Positions 1 to 6,728 are shown, counted from the stretch's first letter. The stretch is DNA of 21,092 nucleotides from Motiliproteus sp036960405 (GCA_036960405.1 JBALWS010000078.1:1-21092), one strand, 5' to 3'. Translations and numbers: made by a program. The notes: generated by a model not told the origin, from the sequence alone.

Positions 1-790
1 GCCAAGCGGCGGGGGTATGCTGCAGATAGGATTTGGCCGATCGAGACGCTCGCGCTAACGCCGCCAGCCGGCCTGGATACAGCTCAGCCCAGGATTGACG
101 AAACACAAAACCCAGCATCGGTAGCTGGCTTTCGAGTCCTAGCTGCGCGCTGGTCTGTTTCAGGTTGAACAGCACCGGGTAACCCTGGGCTTTCAACCGC
201 GCAGCGTAATGCCAGAAGGTGATCACCGCGTCGAGTCGGCCCTGCTGCAGCGACGCACTGAGTAGCGGCGGCGCACCGTACTGTTGTTCGGTGGTAGCCA
301 GCAGGTCGATACCCTGCTGCATCGCTTGTGCCCTTAACAGCAACCAACCTTTGCTCGCCGGCCCGCCTGCAATACCTATCCGCTTGCCTTTAAGATCGGC
401 CAAACTGGTGATCGACGACTCTTTGGTCAACACCAGCTCGCCTATAGAGGTCGAAAAGGGGATAAACTGCAGCGCCTCGCCTCGAGATCGCTGGCGGCTG
501 ACCCAGATCCAATCGGCCACAATCACATCCACCGAACCACTCATCAACGCGGTTCGGGTCGCACTCATCCCCGCCAGAGGCATCACTTGCAGCGAAAAAC
601 CCTCGGCACGATCCAACGCCTGACGCCGAATCGTCTCCAGTTCCCAGCTTAACGTGCCAAATTTAAGTGCAGCCACCCGAACCTCGGGCAACACGGCAGC
701 GGCAATCAAACGCGGCGATACGGCGAGCAGCAACACAACCGCAATCTGGCAGCTTAGCCGCCGACAACGAGACAATGGGATAGCAAACAT
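1..790 (-). CDS. Periplasmic ABC-type substrate-binding protein (3'-truncated by window edge)
   Basis: The minus-strand frame is open from ATG at 790 to the window edge (263 codons, no stop), so the C-terminus lies outside. Just upstream of the ATG is GGGGGAG, a good ribosome site. The protein starts with a basic stretch and a hydrophobic segment (residues about 15-31, ending LIAA), a probable Sec signal. The mature part reads like an NMT1/THI5-type or related solute-binding protein: VRVAALKFGTLSWELETI at the start, a DVIVADWIWVSRQR stretch, then TSLADLKGKRIGIAGGPAS, which is the hinge-region signature of this fold. Family knowledge says such proteins deliver a small molecule to an ABC permease; neither the ligand nor the permease is visible here. 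It is divergent from a LuxR-type regulator and shares a control region with it containing a conserved 20-bp element. Similar proteins occur beside PQQ-dependent alcohol dehydrogenase genes, but that link is inference. Confidence 0.8.
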   Translation of the reverse strand, partial: MFAIPLSRCRRLSCQIAVVLLLAVSPRLIAAAVLPEVRVAALKFGTLSWELETIRRQALDRAEGFSLQVMPLAGMSATRTALMSGSVDVIVADWIWVSRQRSRGEALQFIPFSTSIGELVLTKESSITSLADLKGKRIGIAGGPASKGWLLLRAQAMQQGIDLLATTEQQYGAPPLLSASLQQGRLDAVITFWHYAARLKAQGYPVLFNLKQTSAQLGLESQLPMLGFVFRQSWAELYPGRLAALARASRSAKSYLQHTPAAW

Positions 791-886
791 CGGCCGCTCC
801 CCCGAATATGAAAAACCGGCCTTTCATCATCTGGACGGTTCTGTGGATTGAAAGATCAGGTTACCGGTAGTCGATAACAGCCAAAC

Positions 887-906
887 ATAGTACTTTCGGC
901 CCCTTT
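887..906 (-). promoter_or_regulatory. Shared 20-bp element, copy 1 (substrate-binding protein / LuxR regulator promoter region)
   Basis: The + strand reads ATAGTACTTTCGGCCCCTTT. It matches 19 of 20 positions with 19750-19769 upstream of nosP. Relative to the minus-strand genes, both copies have the same orientation (AAAGGGGCCGnAAGTACTAT) and lie about 100 bp (here) and 60 bp (nosP) upstream of the start codon. The divergent response regulator starts 80 bp away on the other side. I infer an activator or repressor site; the obvious candidate binder is the LuxR-type regulator encoded next door. Confidence 0.65.
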
Positions 907-925
907 TTTAAGGCCGAAGGTACCA
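888..925. repeat. Imperfect 14-bp inverted repeat around copy 1
   Basis: The left arm TAGTACTTTCGGCC (888-901) is mirrored by GGCCGAAGGTACCA (912-925), with two mismatches in 14 and a 10-bp T-rich spacer. Centre-to-centre arm spacing is 24 bp, near two helical turns, as expected for a dimeric DNA-binding protein. On the + strand it could also fold as an RNA hairpin, but no T-run follows the right arm and the element lies in front of both genes, so an operator is more likely than a terminator. Confidence 0.55.
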
Positions 926-986
926 TTTCGACTGTAGGCCTTTCGCGCTTTAATGGGACAACATAATAAGAAAGGAGTTACCGACC

Positions 987-1775
987 ATGCAGTCGCTCCA
1001 CCCCACTTCTCAAACAAATACTAGCGGTCTGATATCGCAGCCCTTTTCAGAACCCGATAAAATGGTTCAGAATACAGACGACGATATCAACCCGCTGGAA
1101 TCTTCCGTGTATAAACTACTGATCGCCGACGACCATCCGTTATTCCGTGAAGCGATCGCCGATGTTATTCGTGCTCGCTACCCCGATGCCGAGATCCTCC
1201 AATCAGAAAACCTTGATGCCGCAGTCGAACAGGCCGACGAGCACGACGATCTTGACCTGATTCTGCTCGACCTCAACATGCCGGGTATGCACGGGCTCAA
1301 CGGCCTGATGCAACTGCGTAACGATGCCCCCACCATCCCGGTGGTGATCATCTCGGCTGAAGAGGATAAAAGCATTGTGCTGCAGGCGATGACCTATGGT
1401 GCGGTCGGTTTTATCATCAAGTCACTACCCCGTGAAAAGATGACCCAGGCATTGGAGCAAGTGTTGGCAGGCCAGGTTTATCTGCCCTCGGATGTGATTC
1501 GCTCCTCCGACAACAGCGGCAACACCCGCCGGCGCCAGCATGAAAATCAGATCCCTACCGAGATGCTAAACAGCCTGACCCGGCGCCAGCTGTTGGTACT
1601 GGAGCGGATGTCGAGCGGCGAATCGAACAAGCAGATCGCCTACAACCTCTGTATTGCAGAAACCACCGTCAAGGCCCACGTCTCGGCAATCCTGCGTAAA
1701 CTCAACGTCCACAACCGCATTCAAGCGGTGCTGTCGGCGGGTAATATCGACTTCAACCAATACCTTAAGCGCTGA
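987..1775 (+). CDS. LuxR/NarL-family response regulator
   Basis: A 262-residue two-domain regulator. The receiver starts late, around residue 43, after a non-conserved tail. It has the acidic pair D48-D49 (LLIADDHP), phospho-acceptor D95 (LILLDLNMPGMHG), and the conserved lysine in FIIKSLP. The C-terminal HTH (about 193-255) has the LuxR signature LTRRQLLVLERMSSGESNKQ followed by IAYNLCIAETTVKAHVSAIL. AAGGAG lies 9 bp before the chosen ATG. It resembles the ErbR/AgmR/ExaE group that controls PQQ-dependent alcohol oxidation in pseudomonads; this is recognition by motif and context, not an alignment. No partner kinase is adjacent, but NahK/ErcS' at 15802-18522 is a plausible one because both promoter regions carry the same 20-bp element. 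Confidence 0.9.
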   Translation: MQSLHPTSQTNTSGLISQPFSEPDKMVQNTDDDINPLESSVYKLLIADDHPLFREAIADVIRARYPDAEILQSENLDAAVEQADEHDDLDLILLDLNMPGMHGLNGLMQLRNDAPTIPVVIISAEEDKSIVLQAMTYGAVGFIIKSLPREKMTQALEQVLAGQVYLPSDVIRSSDNSGNTRRRQHENQIPTEMLNSLTRRQLLVLERMSSGESNKQIAYNLCIAETTVKAHVSAILRKLNVHNRIQAVLSAGNIDFNQYLKR

Positions 1776-1927
1776 AATACCAAGCGCGGCGTGAGAACTG
1801 TCGCTGCGCTTCTATACAAGATCGAGACGCAAAGAGCTCGTTCGCCAATTCCCTTGCTGTGCCACTAGCCAGAGTTTTTACCGGCATGGCACAATAGCGC
1901 CTCTTTCAACTGCTAGGGAAAACGCGC

Positions 1928-2404
1928 GTGATCAAACTGATCCTCATCCTGGCCGCCATCGCGGTGATCTTTTACGGCTTTAAGCGGTTCAGCAACAATC
2001 CGCAAATTGCTGCTGATAACGTCCGCATAGGCGAACAGTTTCTTAGCGGCAACGCTACCGAGCAAGGCGTGCAAACCAGCAGTTCCGGTTTGCAATACAA
2101 AGTATTGGAGCCAGGCAGCGGCACTGAGCATCCCGGCCCGACCGACCGGGTTAAAGTGCATTACCATGGCACGCTGATCGACGGCACCGTATTTGATAGT
2201 TCGGTAAAACGCGGTGAACCGATCGACTTTGGCCTCAACCAAGTGATCGCCGGCTGGACCGAAGGGCTACAAACCATGGTCGAGGGCGAGAAAACTCGGC
2301 TATTTATCCCCAGTCAGCTGGGTTACGGCAACAGTTCGGCAGGATCGATCCCACCGGGGTCGGTGCTGATTTTCGATGTCGAACTTCTTGCGATCAACCC
2401 CTAA
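1928..2404 (+). CDS. FKBP-type peptidyl-prolyl cis-trans isomerase, membrane-anchored
   Basis: A 158-residue protein from GTG 1928, preceded by TAGGGAA. Residues 3-18 form a hydrophobic anchor or uncleaved signal, followed by a short linker and one FKBP domain (about 50-157). Typical pocket residues are present: Y79 (VKVHYHGTL), F89-D90 (GTVFDSS), the VIAGW segment with W110, and LGYG near the end of the domain. The N-terminal LSGNATEQGVQTSSSGLQYK stretch resembles FklB/FkpA-type isomerases, which act on proline bonds during folding in the periplasm. The CWC-protein gene follows 18 bp later and may be co-transcribed. No client is implied by the neighbours. Confidence 0.93.
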   Translation: MIKLILILAAIAVIFYGFKRFSNNPQIAADNVRIGEQFLSGNATEQGVQTSSSGLQYKVLEPGSGTEHPGPTDRVKVHYHGTLIDGTVFDSSVKRGEPIDFGLNQVIAGWTEGLQTMVEGEKTRLFIPSQLGYGNSSAGSIPPGSVLIFDVELLAINP

Positions 2405-2422
2405 GTAGCGATCGTCACACTA

Positions 2423-2644
2423 ATGCATCAAACCATCGATCCCAGCCTCTGCCCGCTGTGCGGGCAGAATAATGCCTGCCTCAACGTTAGCTGCGGTGGC
2501 GGGCCTGAAAACAACTGCTGGTGCAATGATACCGCCGTTACCTTCCCTGCTGAACTCTGCGCCAAAGTCCCCGAAGCGAACCGCCGCAAGGCCTGTATCT
2601 GTCGTAACTGTGCCGATGCTCACTCTAAAGCCTTATCACAGTAA
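2423..2644 (+). CDS. Small cysteine-rich CWC-domain protein
   Basis: A 73-residue protein with ten cysteines (10, 13, 19, 24, 32, 34, 46, 58, 60, 63), including CPLCGQNNAC, the name-giving CWC at 32-34, and a C-terminal CICRNC. This matches the cysteine-rich CWC family, whose role is unknown; the pattern suggests metal (Zn) binding. There is no signal peptide. It starts 18 bp after the FKBP stop and has no strong ribosome site, so translation may depend on read-through from the upstream gene. Confidence 0.8.
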   Translation: MHQTIDPSLCPLCGQNNACLNVSCGGGPENNCWCNDTAVTFPAELCAKVPEANRRKACICRNCADAHSKALSQ

Positions 2645-2817
2645 TAAGCGGCTGCACGCTCAGCGCGTTACAAAATTTCCTAGCAATAAAGCCTTATGCG
2701 ACAGCTACCGACCAATAAACTTAAAAACGGTAGTGCTTTCTCACATCAACGCTGTCTTTTTTTGTGATGAAAGGATATAAAGCCCCCGAATAAGTATTTA
2801 TCCTAATGGAGTAGAAA

Positions 2818-4113
2818 ATGTCACCTCGAATTGCCCGCAGCCCAGAAGACGCCGTTGCCTCGATCAAGGACGATGAAGCGATCTGGACCCACAATATGGC
2901 GGCAACACCTGTTGTGCTGTTCAAAGGTCTGGCAAAGCACGCCCTGTCTCGTCGTAACCTGACCTTGATGCAGCTGCATACCGAGGGTGAGGGTGCCGAA
3001 TTAATGGTATCGCCAGAGCTGAAAGGCCACCTGCGCTGCCGCTGCTTTTTTGTTTGCGCCGCCACCCGTAAAGCGGTCCAAAATGGCGATGCAGACTATG
3101 TACCGATGCTACTGGCCGAGGTGCCCAAACTGATTCGCCGCGGCGAACAACGGGTCGACACCGCTATCGTTCAGGTCAGCCCTCCGGATGATCACGGCAA
3201 CTGTTCGCTGGGGGTGTCGGTTGAGGCGACCCACGCTGCATTGGAGAAAGCCGGCAAGATCATCGCCCATATCAACCCCAATATGCCGCGCACTCACGGT
3301 GACGGCATCATCGCCTACAACAAGTTGCACACCGTCTACGAAGAAGCGGCACCGATTAGCTGCCACCAGCCGGCACCTCAAAGCAAAGTCTGCCAGGCGA
3401 TCGGCCAACATGTCGCGGGACTCGTACAGGATCGCGACTGTATCCAAACCGGTATTGGCGCCATTCCCGATGCGGTACTTGCTTGCCTCGGCGACCGTAA
3501 GGACCTGGGTGTTCACACGGAGATGTTTTCTGACGGTCTACTGCCGCTGATCAACAAAGGCGTCATCACCGGAGCATATAAGAAGAATCATCCTGGCAAG
3601 ATCGTCACCACCTTCGTGGTCGGTAGCCAGAAGCTTTATGACTTCGTTGACGACAACCCTGCGGTACAGTTTTTGGATACCGAATATGTCAACGATATGC
3701 GCAGCATTCAGCGCAATCCACAAGCGATGTCGATCAATAGCGCGCTGCAGGTTGATCTGACCGGTCAGGTCTCGGCAGATTCGATGGGAACCAAAATTTT
3801 CTCCGGCTTCGGCGGCCAGGTCGACTTTGTCCGCGGTGCCTCATTGTCTGAGGGTGGACGCGGGGTGATCGCCCTACCCTCAACAGCCGCAGGAGGCACT
3901 ATCTCACGCATCGCTACCACCCTCAACGATGGCGCCGGCGTGGTGACAACTCGAGCGCACGTTCACTATATCGCCACCGAATATGGCGTTGTCAGCCTGC
4001 GGGGCCGCAGTCTGCGCGAGCGCTCAAGAGACCTGATCGAAATTGCCCATCCAGATTTTCGCGAGGCGCTGAATAAGGAAGCGTTCGAAAAACTGCACCT
4101 GAGCTTTAACTAA
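2818..4113 (+). CDS. Acetyl-CoA hydrolase / CoA-transferase family protein
   Basis: A 431-residue cytoplasmic enzyme of the acetyl-CoA hydrolase/4-hydroxybutyrate CoA-transferase family, full length for the group. GGAG lies shortly before the ATG. The N-terminal half contains the NPNMPRTHGDG segment, then QTGIGAIPDAVL and LGVHTEMFSDGL; E235 in HTEMFSDG is the expected active-site glutamate that forms the CoA thioester in this family. The C-terminal half carries GFGGQVDFVRGASLSEGGRG and the end-of-family EYGVVSLRGRSLRER followed by AHPDFREAL. Family members move CoA between short-chain acyl-CoAs and acetate or related acids; the real substrate cannot be read here. It has its own AT-rich upstream region of about 170 bp and a terminator behind it, so it is probably monocistronic. 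Confidence 0.92.
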   Translation: MSPRIARSPEDAVASIKDDEAIWTHNMAATPVVLFKGLAKHALSRRNLTLMQLHTEGEGAELMVSPELKGHLRCRCFFVCAATRKAVQNGDADYVPMLLAEVPKLIRRGEQRVDTAIVQVSPPDDHGNCSLGVSVEATHAALEKAGKIIAHINPNMPRTHGDGIIAYNKLHTVYEEAAPISCHQPAPQSKVCQAIGQHVAGLVQDRDCIQTGIGAIPDAVLACLGDRKDLGVHTEMFSDGLLPLINKGVITGAYKKNHPGKIVTTFVVGSQKLYDFVDDNPAVQFLDTEYVNDMRSIQRNPQAMSINSALQVDLTGQVSADSMGTKIFSGFGGQVDFVRGASLSEGGRGVIALPSTAAGGTISRIATTLNDGAGVVTTRAHVHYIATEYGVVSLRGRSLRERSRDLIEIAHPDFREALNKEAFEKLHLSFN

Positions 4114-4129
4114 GCCTCCTCAGAACCTA

Positions 4130-4161
4130 ATCCCCGGCAGCCGCTGCTATCGGGGATTTTT
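4130..4161 (+). terminator. Intrinsic terminator after the CoA-transferase gene
   Basis: Stem ATCCCCG (4130-4136) pairs with CGGGGAT (4151-4157), closing a 14-nt loop and running into TTTTT. It lies 17 bp after the CoA-transferase stop and between convergent genes; the T-run serves the + strand. Confidence 0.8.
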
Positions 4162-4180
4162 AGTTTGAATAATGTAAAAC

Positions 4181-4627
4181 TCAACCCTCATCATCGATCA
4201 CCGCTCCGCCGTATATCTCGCTAAACAATCGCGGCATTCGTTTCGGCTTTCCTGAAGATATCTCGATACACATAAACTGCCAGCTTGCTCTGAGTATCAG
4301 CGCATTATCGCTAGGTCTGATAATCTGAAAGTCGCGCTGCAAACGCATCTTGCCGTCAGAGTTAACCAGCCTGCTCGACAGTTCGAGCGCTTCACCTTGG
4401 TAGGTTGCTGCCAAGTATTCATATTCGGCTTTGACGATCGCCATCGCCCGGTCTTGCTGCCGGTAGCTATCGAGCCCTATTCCCAAAAACTCTGAGTGTT
4501 GCCAAGCAGCCCGTTCACACCAGTGGACGTATACCGCATTGTTGGTGTGGTCCAACCCATCAATATCAGCCTCGGCAGGCATCACATTGATGCTGAAAAC
4601 CTTGGGATGGTCCCATGAAAGTGTCAT
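4181..4627 (-). CDS. Acyl-CoA thioesterase, hotdog-fold (4HBT family)
   Basis: A 148-residue single hotdog domain. The diagnostic segment is EADIDGLDHTNNAVYVHWCE (residues 19-38), the D-x-x-G-x-x-H-x-N-N-x-x-Y pattern of the YbgC/FcbC-like 4HBT thioesterases, with an aspartate (D21 or D23) as likely catalytic residue. The rest keeps the expected strands (AIVKAEYEYLAATYQGEALE, then RLQRDFQIIR). Such enzymes hydrolyse acyl-CoA to free acid and CoA. It faces the CoA-transferase gene convergently, so a functional link (acyl-CoA pool) is possible but not shown by shared transcription. Confidence 0.87.
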   Translation of the reverse strand: MTLSWDHPKVFSINVMPAEADIDGLDHTNNAVYVHWCERAAWQHSEFLGIGLDSYRQQDRAMAIVKAEYEYLAATYQGEALELSSRLVNSDGKMRLQRDFQIIRPSDNALILRASWQFMCIEISSGKPKRMPRLFSEIYGGAVIDDEG

Positions 4628-4858
4628 CTAAGGAGCCTTATCGACGATAATTTACAGCAGTGTAAGGGAGCCATTGAGTAAGTCCAGAATCGCTTCAGTC
4701 TGAACAGGAATGGCAGAAAAAGTGAAACAACAAAACTAGCCACTGACTTGTATCAGGTTACACCCTCAAACCGTACCAATTAGGCATTATTCCTATATTC
4801 ATTCATCAAGGTTTATTCACAATCGAATAAATAAATCGTATTCAGATAGGTGAGTGTA

Positions 4859-5170
4859 ATGAAGTCGCATTGGATAATAGTCGCGATATTATTAATGGCC
4901 GGTTGCTCTGATCAAAACACCGATTCTTTAACGATGACTGACCAACAACTTTTTGATAAATACTGCGCCGGCTGCCATAAGCAGAGCGGTAAAGGTAATT
5001 TCTTAGCGGGCATACCCGCTAACGTACGGACTCAACTCGATAAAGAATCCATTATGCAATTGATCACCAAGGGGCTACCCGCGCATGAAGGGATGCCGAT
5101 ACTGAACGATATTAGCCCCGAACAATCAGAGCAAATCGCCAACTATCTACTGTCGATGAAGATAAAATGA
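4859..5170 (+). CDS. Small lipoprotein cytochrome c (class I, single haem)
   Basis: The ATG at 4859 is preferred over the in-frame GTG at 4850 because AGGTGA lies 5 bp in front of it. The 103-residue product has a short signal with lipobox LMAGC (lipidated Cys16), so it is probably anchored in a membrane facing the periplasm. The haem-binding motif is CAGCH (36-40); M79 in HEGMP is the likely distal ligand. Helical C-terminus ISPEQSEQIANYLLSM is typical of class I cytochromes c. It would carry electrons in the periplasm; the partner is unknown. A strong terminator follows, so it is a single-gene unit. Confidence 0.9.
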   Translation: MKSHWIIVAILLMAGCSDQNTDSLTMTDQQLFDKYCAGCHKQSGKGNFLAGIPANVRTQLDKESIMQLITKGLPAHEGMPILNDISPEQSEQIANYLLSMKIK

Positions 5171-5218
5171 TGCATTAGACCGACTTCATTTCGAATCAAC
5201 GTAAGCGCCAAACTAAAC

Positions 5219-5253
5219 AAAGCCCCCATTCCATCCGCGATTGGGGGCTTTTT
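5219..5253 (+). terminator. Intrinsic terminator after the cytochrome c gene
   Basis: A 10-bp perfect stem AAAGCCCCCA (5219-5228) with TGGGGGCTTT (5242-5251), 13-nt loop, continuing into TTTTT (5249-5253). It lies about 50 bp after the cytochrome stop. Confidence 0.88.
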
Positions 5254-5370
5254 ACGAAGTGTTACAGGCTGTTCCTGCCCGTGCCTTTTACGGGCGACAT
5301 GTTTTTTTATTAGGGATTTTATTAATCTTCATTCACTTTCTTTTCAGATGCTCGAAATGATTGTAATAAC

Positions 5371-5393
5371 TTATCGGATGAGCATTCCGATAA
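5371..5393. repeat. Perfect 8-bp inverted repeat
   Basis: TTATCGGA (5371-5378) and TCCGATAA (5386-5393) are separated by TGAGCAT. No T-run follows. It could be a protein-binding dyad or a small RNA hairpin; nothing nearby decides between them. Confidence 0.4.
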
Positions 5394-5420
5394 AACCAAG
5401 GTCAACGGGGATACCGAGCA

Positions 5421-5615
5421 TTAAGATGCAGTCATAAACATACTAAATTCTGTAAATGGCATAGCAATAGGACCAAACCCAAGCAAGGAACCAAAAACAG
5501 GGCTATCAAACTCTCGGCAATTATACCCAAGATCGATAACTGAAAACCAATCACTATTAATACAATAATTTCTAGCACTAATTTCAGCATGCTTACTTTC
5601 TTTATTCCTAGAAAT
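5421..5615 (-). pseudogene. Possible 3' remnant of a protein gene (no start codon)
   Basis: The minus strand is open for 64 codons after two consecutive TAA codons (5621-5616) and ends in TAA at 5423-5421. There is no ATG, GTG or TTG near the beginning; the first ATG is codon 52. The translation has an ordinary protein-like composition, for example SDWFSVIDLGYNCREFDSPV and GSLLGFGPIAMPFTEFSMFM, so it may be the tail of a decayed gene. Another frame of the same DNA (5590-5432) gives a 52-residue, almost wholly hydrophobic peptide starting MLKLVLEIIVLIVIG, an alternative reading without a clear ribosome site. Family unrecognised; chance remains possible. Confidence 0.3.
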
Positions 5616-5694
5616 TTATTATTCGGCCGGCACGAATATTGTTATATTCAGCAAAATATTCTCATATTTTATTATCTATTTGTTGTCCATTAAT

Positions 5695-5758
5695 GATGGG
5701 GATAGCTACTTCCATGTGTACAACATGTTTTTTATGAATCCCCATCTTGAAGGGGAAT
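5695..5758 (+). promoter_or_regulatory. Nested inverted repeats with alternative pairings upstream of the response regulator
   Basis: Outer arms GATGGGGAT (5695-5703) and ATCCCCATC (5738-5746) are a perfect 9-bp inverted repeat, enclosing an inner CATGT/ACATG pair (5713-5717, 5723-5727). The right outer arm can instead pair with downstream GGGGA (TCCCC 5739-5743 with 5752-5756). Two mutually exclusive hairpins in the leader of the gene at 5898 would allow attenuation-like control, but no T-run follows either, so an operator or untranslated-leader structure is equally possible. Confidence 0.4.
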
Positions 5759-5897
5759 ATAAGACCTGTAAGGTGATATTTAGAATAGTTTTCACTACAC
5801 GGCTTGCCCCGTCCACACTTGGAAAATGCTTGCCACTAACCTAATATGTGCGCTGGTCAATTTATTCCCCAGCTAGGCGTGTCATTCAGTAAATATT

Positions 5898-6587
5898 ATG
5901 AAAGTTGTTATTGTAGAGGATGAGCGTCTAACGGCGATGTTTCTGGAAGAAACACTGGAGAAGCTAGGCTGTTTGGTGGTTGGTCTTTTTGACGAGGCTG
6001 CTACTGTGCTGGAATTTGTCGAACACAATGCGGTGGATTTCATCATTATGGATGTCGAGATCCAAGGTGATCTGAACGGGGTACAGGCCGCTATTGAGTT
6101 GCGGAAGAAATTTAATATCCCCTCAGTTTTTATTACCGCCCACAACGATAGCACTACCATTAGTAATGCGATGCAGGCCGAGCCACTGGGGTATGTCATC
6201 AAGCCAATTAGTGTCAGTCATGTCGAATCGGTGGTGGGTGTTGTCAAAGGGCTTCTTGGCGTTAAGAGCAAAACCAATAGCGCTAGCATCCCGGGGCAAA
6301 CGCTATTGGGCCTTGGCTATTCATACCACTATGAAACAAAAAATCTGTTTCGTGACGATGCCCCTGTGGAGCTGACCTCCAGTGAACTGAAACTGTTTGA
6401 TCTGTGTCTGCGTCGCCAAGGCTCTATCGTCCCTTACGACGTTATTGATGAACATGTCTGGGACACTAAGGTGGTTTCTGACAGTACTCGCCGTGGCCTT
6501 TATCATCGGCTGCGCCACAAACTCAATAATCAACTGTTCGAAACCGTGACGGGGATCGGTTGCCGTATCCAGCTTCCTGGAAGATAG
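5898..6587 (+). CDS. OmpR/PhoB-type response regulator (REC plus winged helix)
   Basis: A 229-residue regulator. The receiver (1-120) has acidic pair E7-D8 (VIVEDER), acceptor D52 (FIIMDVEI), T80 (VFITAHND) and K102 (GYVIKPI). The DNA-binding half (about 140-229) is a winged helix of the Trans_reg_C type: VELTSSELKLFDLCLRRQG, then DSTRRGLYHRLRHKL and the terminal wing VTGIGCRIQLPG. The receiver loop GYVIKPI resembles receivers of PAS-kinase systems more than classical OmpR. No clear ribosome site precedes the ATG. It leads a same-strand block with a lipoprotein, a large hybrid kinase and a diguanylate cyclase, and I infer that it is phosphorylated by that kinase, whose C-terminal HPt domain could deliver phosphate to it. 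Confidence 0.9.
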   Translation: MKVVIVEDERLTAMFLEETLEKLGCLVVGLFDEAATVLEFVEHNAVDFIIMDVEIQGDLNGVQAAIELRKKFNIPSVFITAHNDSTTISNAMQAEPLGYVIKPISVSHVESVVGVVKGLLGVKSKTNSASIPGQTLLGLGYSYHYETKNLFRDDAPVELTSSELKLFDLCLRRQGSIVPYDVIDEHVWDTKVVSDSTRRGLYHRLRHKLNNQLFETVTGIGCRIQLPGR

Positions 6588-6610
6588 TATCCAGTCGTCA
6601 TTTCATCCCT

Positions 6611-6627
6611 GTTTGTTAAAAACAAAC
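6611..6627. repeat. 7-bp palindromic arms GTTTGTT-AAA-AACAAAC
   Basis: A perfect inverted repeat (6611-6617, 6621-6627) with a 3-bp centre, 24 bp after the response-regulator stop and just before the 11-bp direct repeats. The short loop makes it a better candidate protein site than an RNA hairpin; no G/C stem or following T-run supports termination. Confidence 0.45.
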
Positions 6628-6637
6628 ACAAATCAAA

Positions 6638-6670
6638 CACCGTTCAAACACCGTTCAAACACCGTTCAAA
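6638..6670. promoter_or_regulatory. Three perfect 11-bp direct repeats (CACCGTTCAAA)
   Basis: Units at 6638-6648, 6649-6659 and 6660-6670 are identical and contiguous; a partial CAAACAC precedes them. They end 58 bp before the lipoprotein start codon. A period of 11 bp places each unit on the same DNA face, the arrangement OmpR/PhoB-type regulators bind as tandem monomers. The OmpR-type regulator ends only 50 bp upstream, so it is the natural candidate. Target of regulation would be the lipoprotein gene and perhaps the kinase. Confidence 0.6.
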
Positions 6671-6728
6671 CGCTCGCTCGATAGCATAAGTATCAAACAA
6701 CTTATGGTCGAAATCGGGCGGTGACACA

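Larger units (their letters stand above)
5171..5897. other. 727-bp AT-rich intergenic stretch without an intact gene
   Basis: Apart from the terminator at 5219-5253 this stretch has no convincing complete coding region. It holds a second hairpin GCCCGT/ACGGGC (5277-5295) with a distant T-run at 5302-5308, an 8-bp dyad (5371-5393), a start-less minus-strand reading frame (5421-5615), an interrupted ATTCG/CGAAT palindrome around GGCCGGC (5621-5637), and nested inverted repeats (5695-5758) before the response-regulator gene. Base composition is visibly more AT-rich than the flanks, which fits a decayed or acquired segment. Confidence 0.6.

Noticed and set aside
219..851. Open frames on the + strand opposite the substrate-binding protein
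   Set aside because: They are antisense to the minus-strand frame that has a ribosome site, signal peptide and clear family motifs; their own translations look like low-complexity shadows.
2700..2817. Operator or riboswitch before the CoA-transferase gene
   Set aside because: I looked for conserved dyads or riboswitch-like cores; TCACATCA and GTGATG nearby do not form a true inverted repeat.
4850..4858. GTG start for the cytochrome c gene
   Set aside because: The AGGTGA ribosome site overlaps the GTG and is correctly spaced for the ATG at 4859.
5277..5308. GCCCGT/ACGGGC hairpin followed by a T-run, as a second terminator or small-RNA end
   Set aside because: The T-run starts 7 nt after the stem and a strong terminator already lies at 5219-5253; there is no promoter evidence for a small RNA between them.
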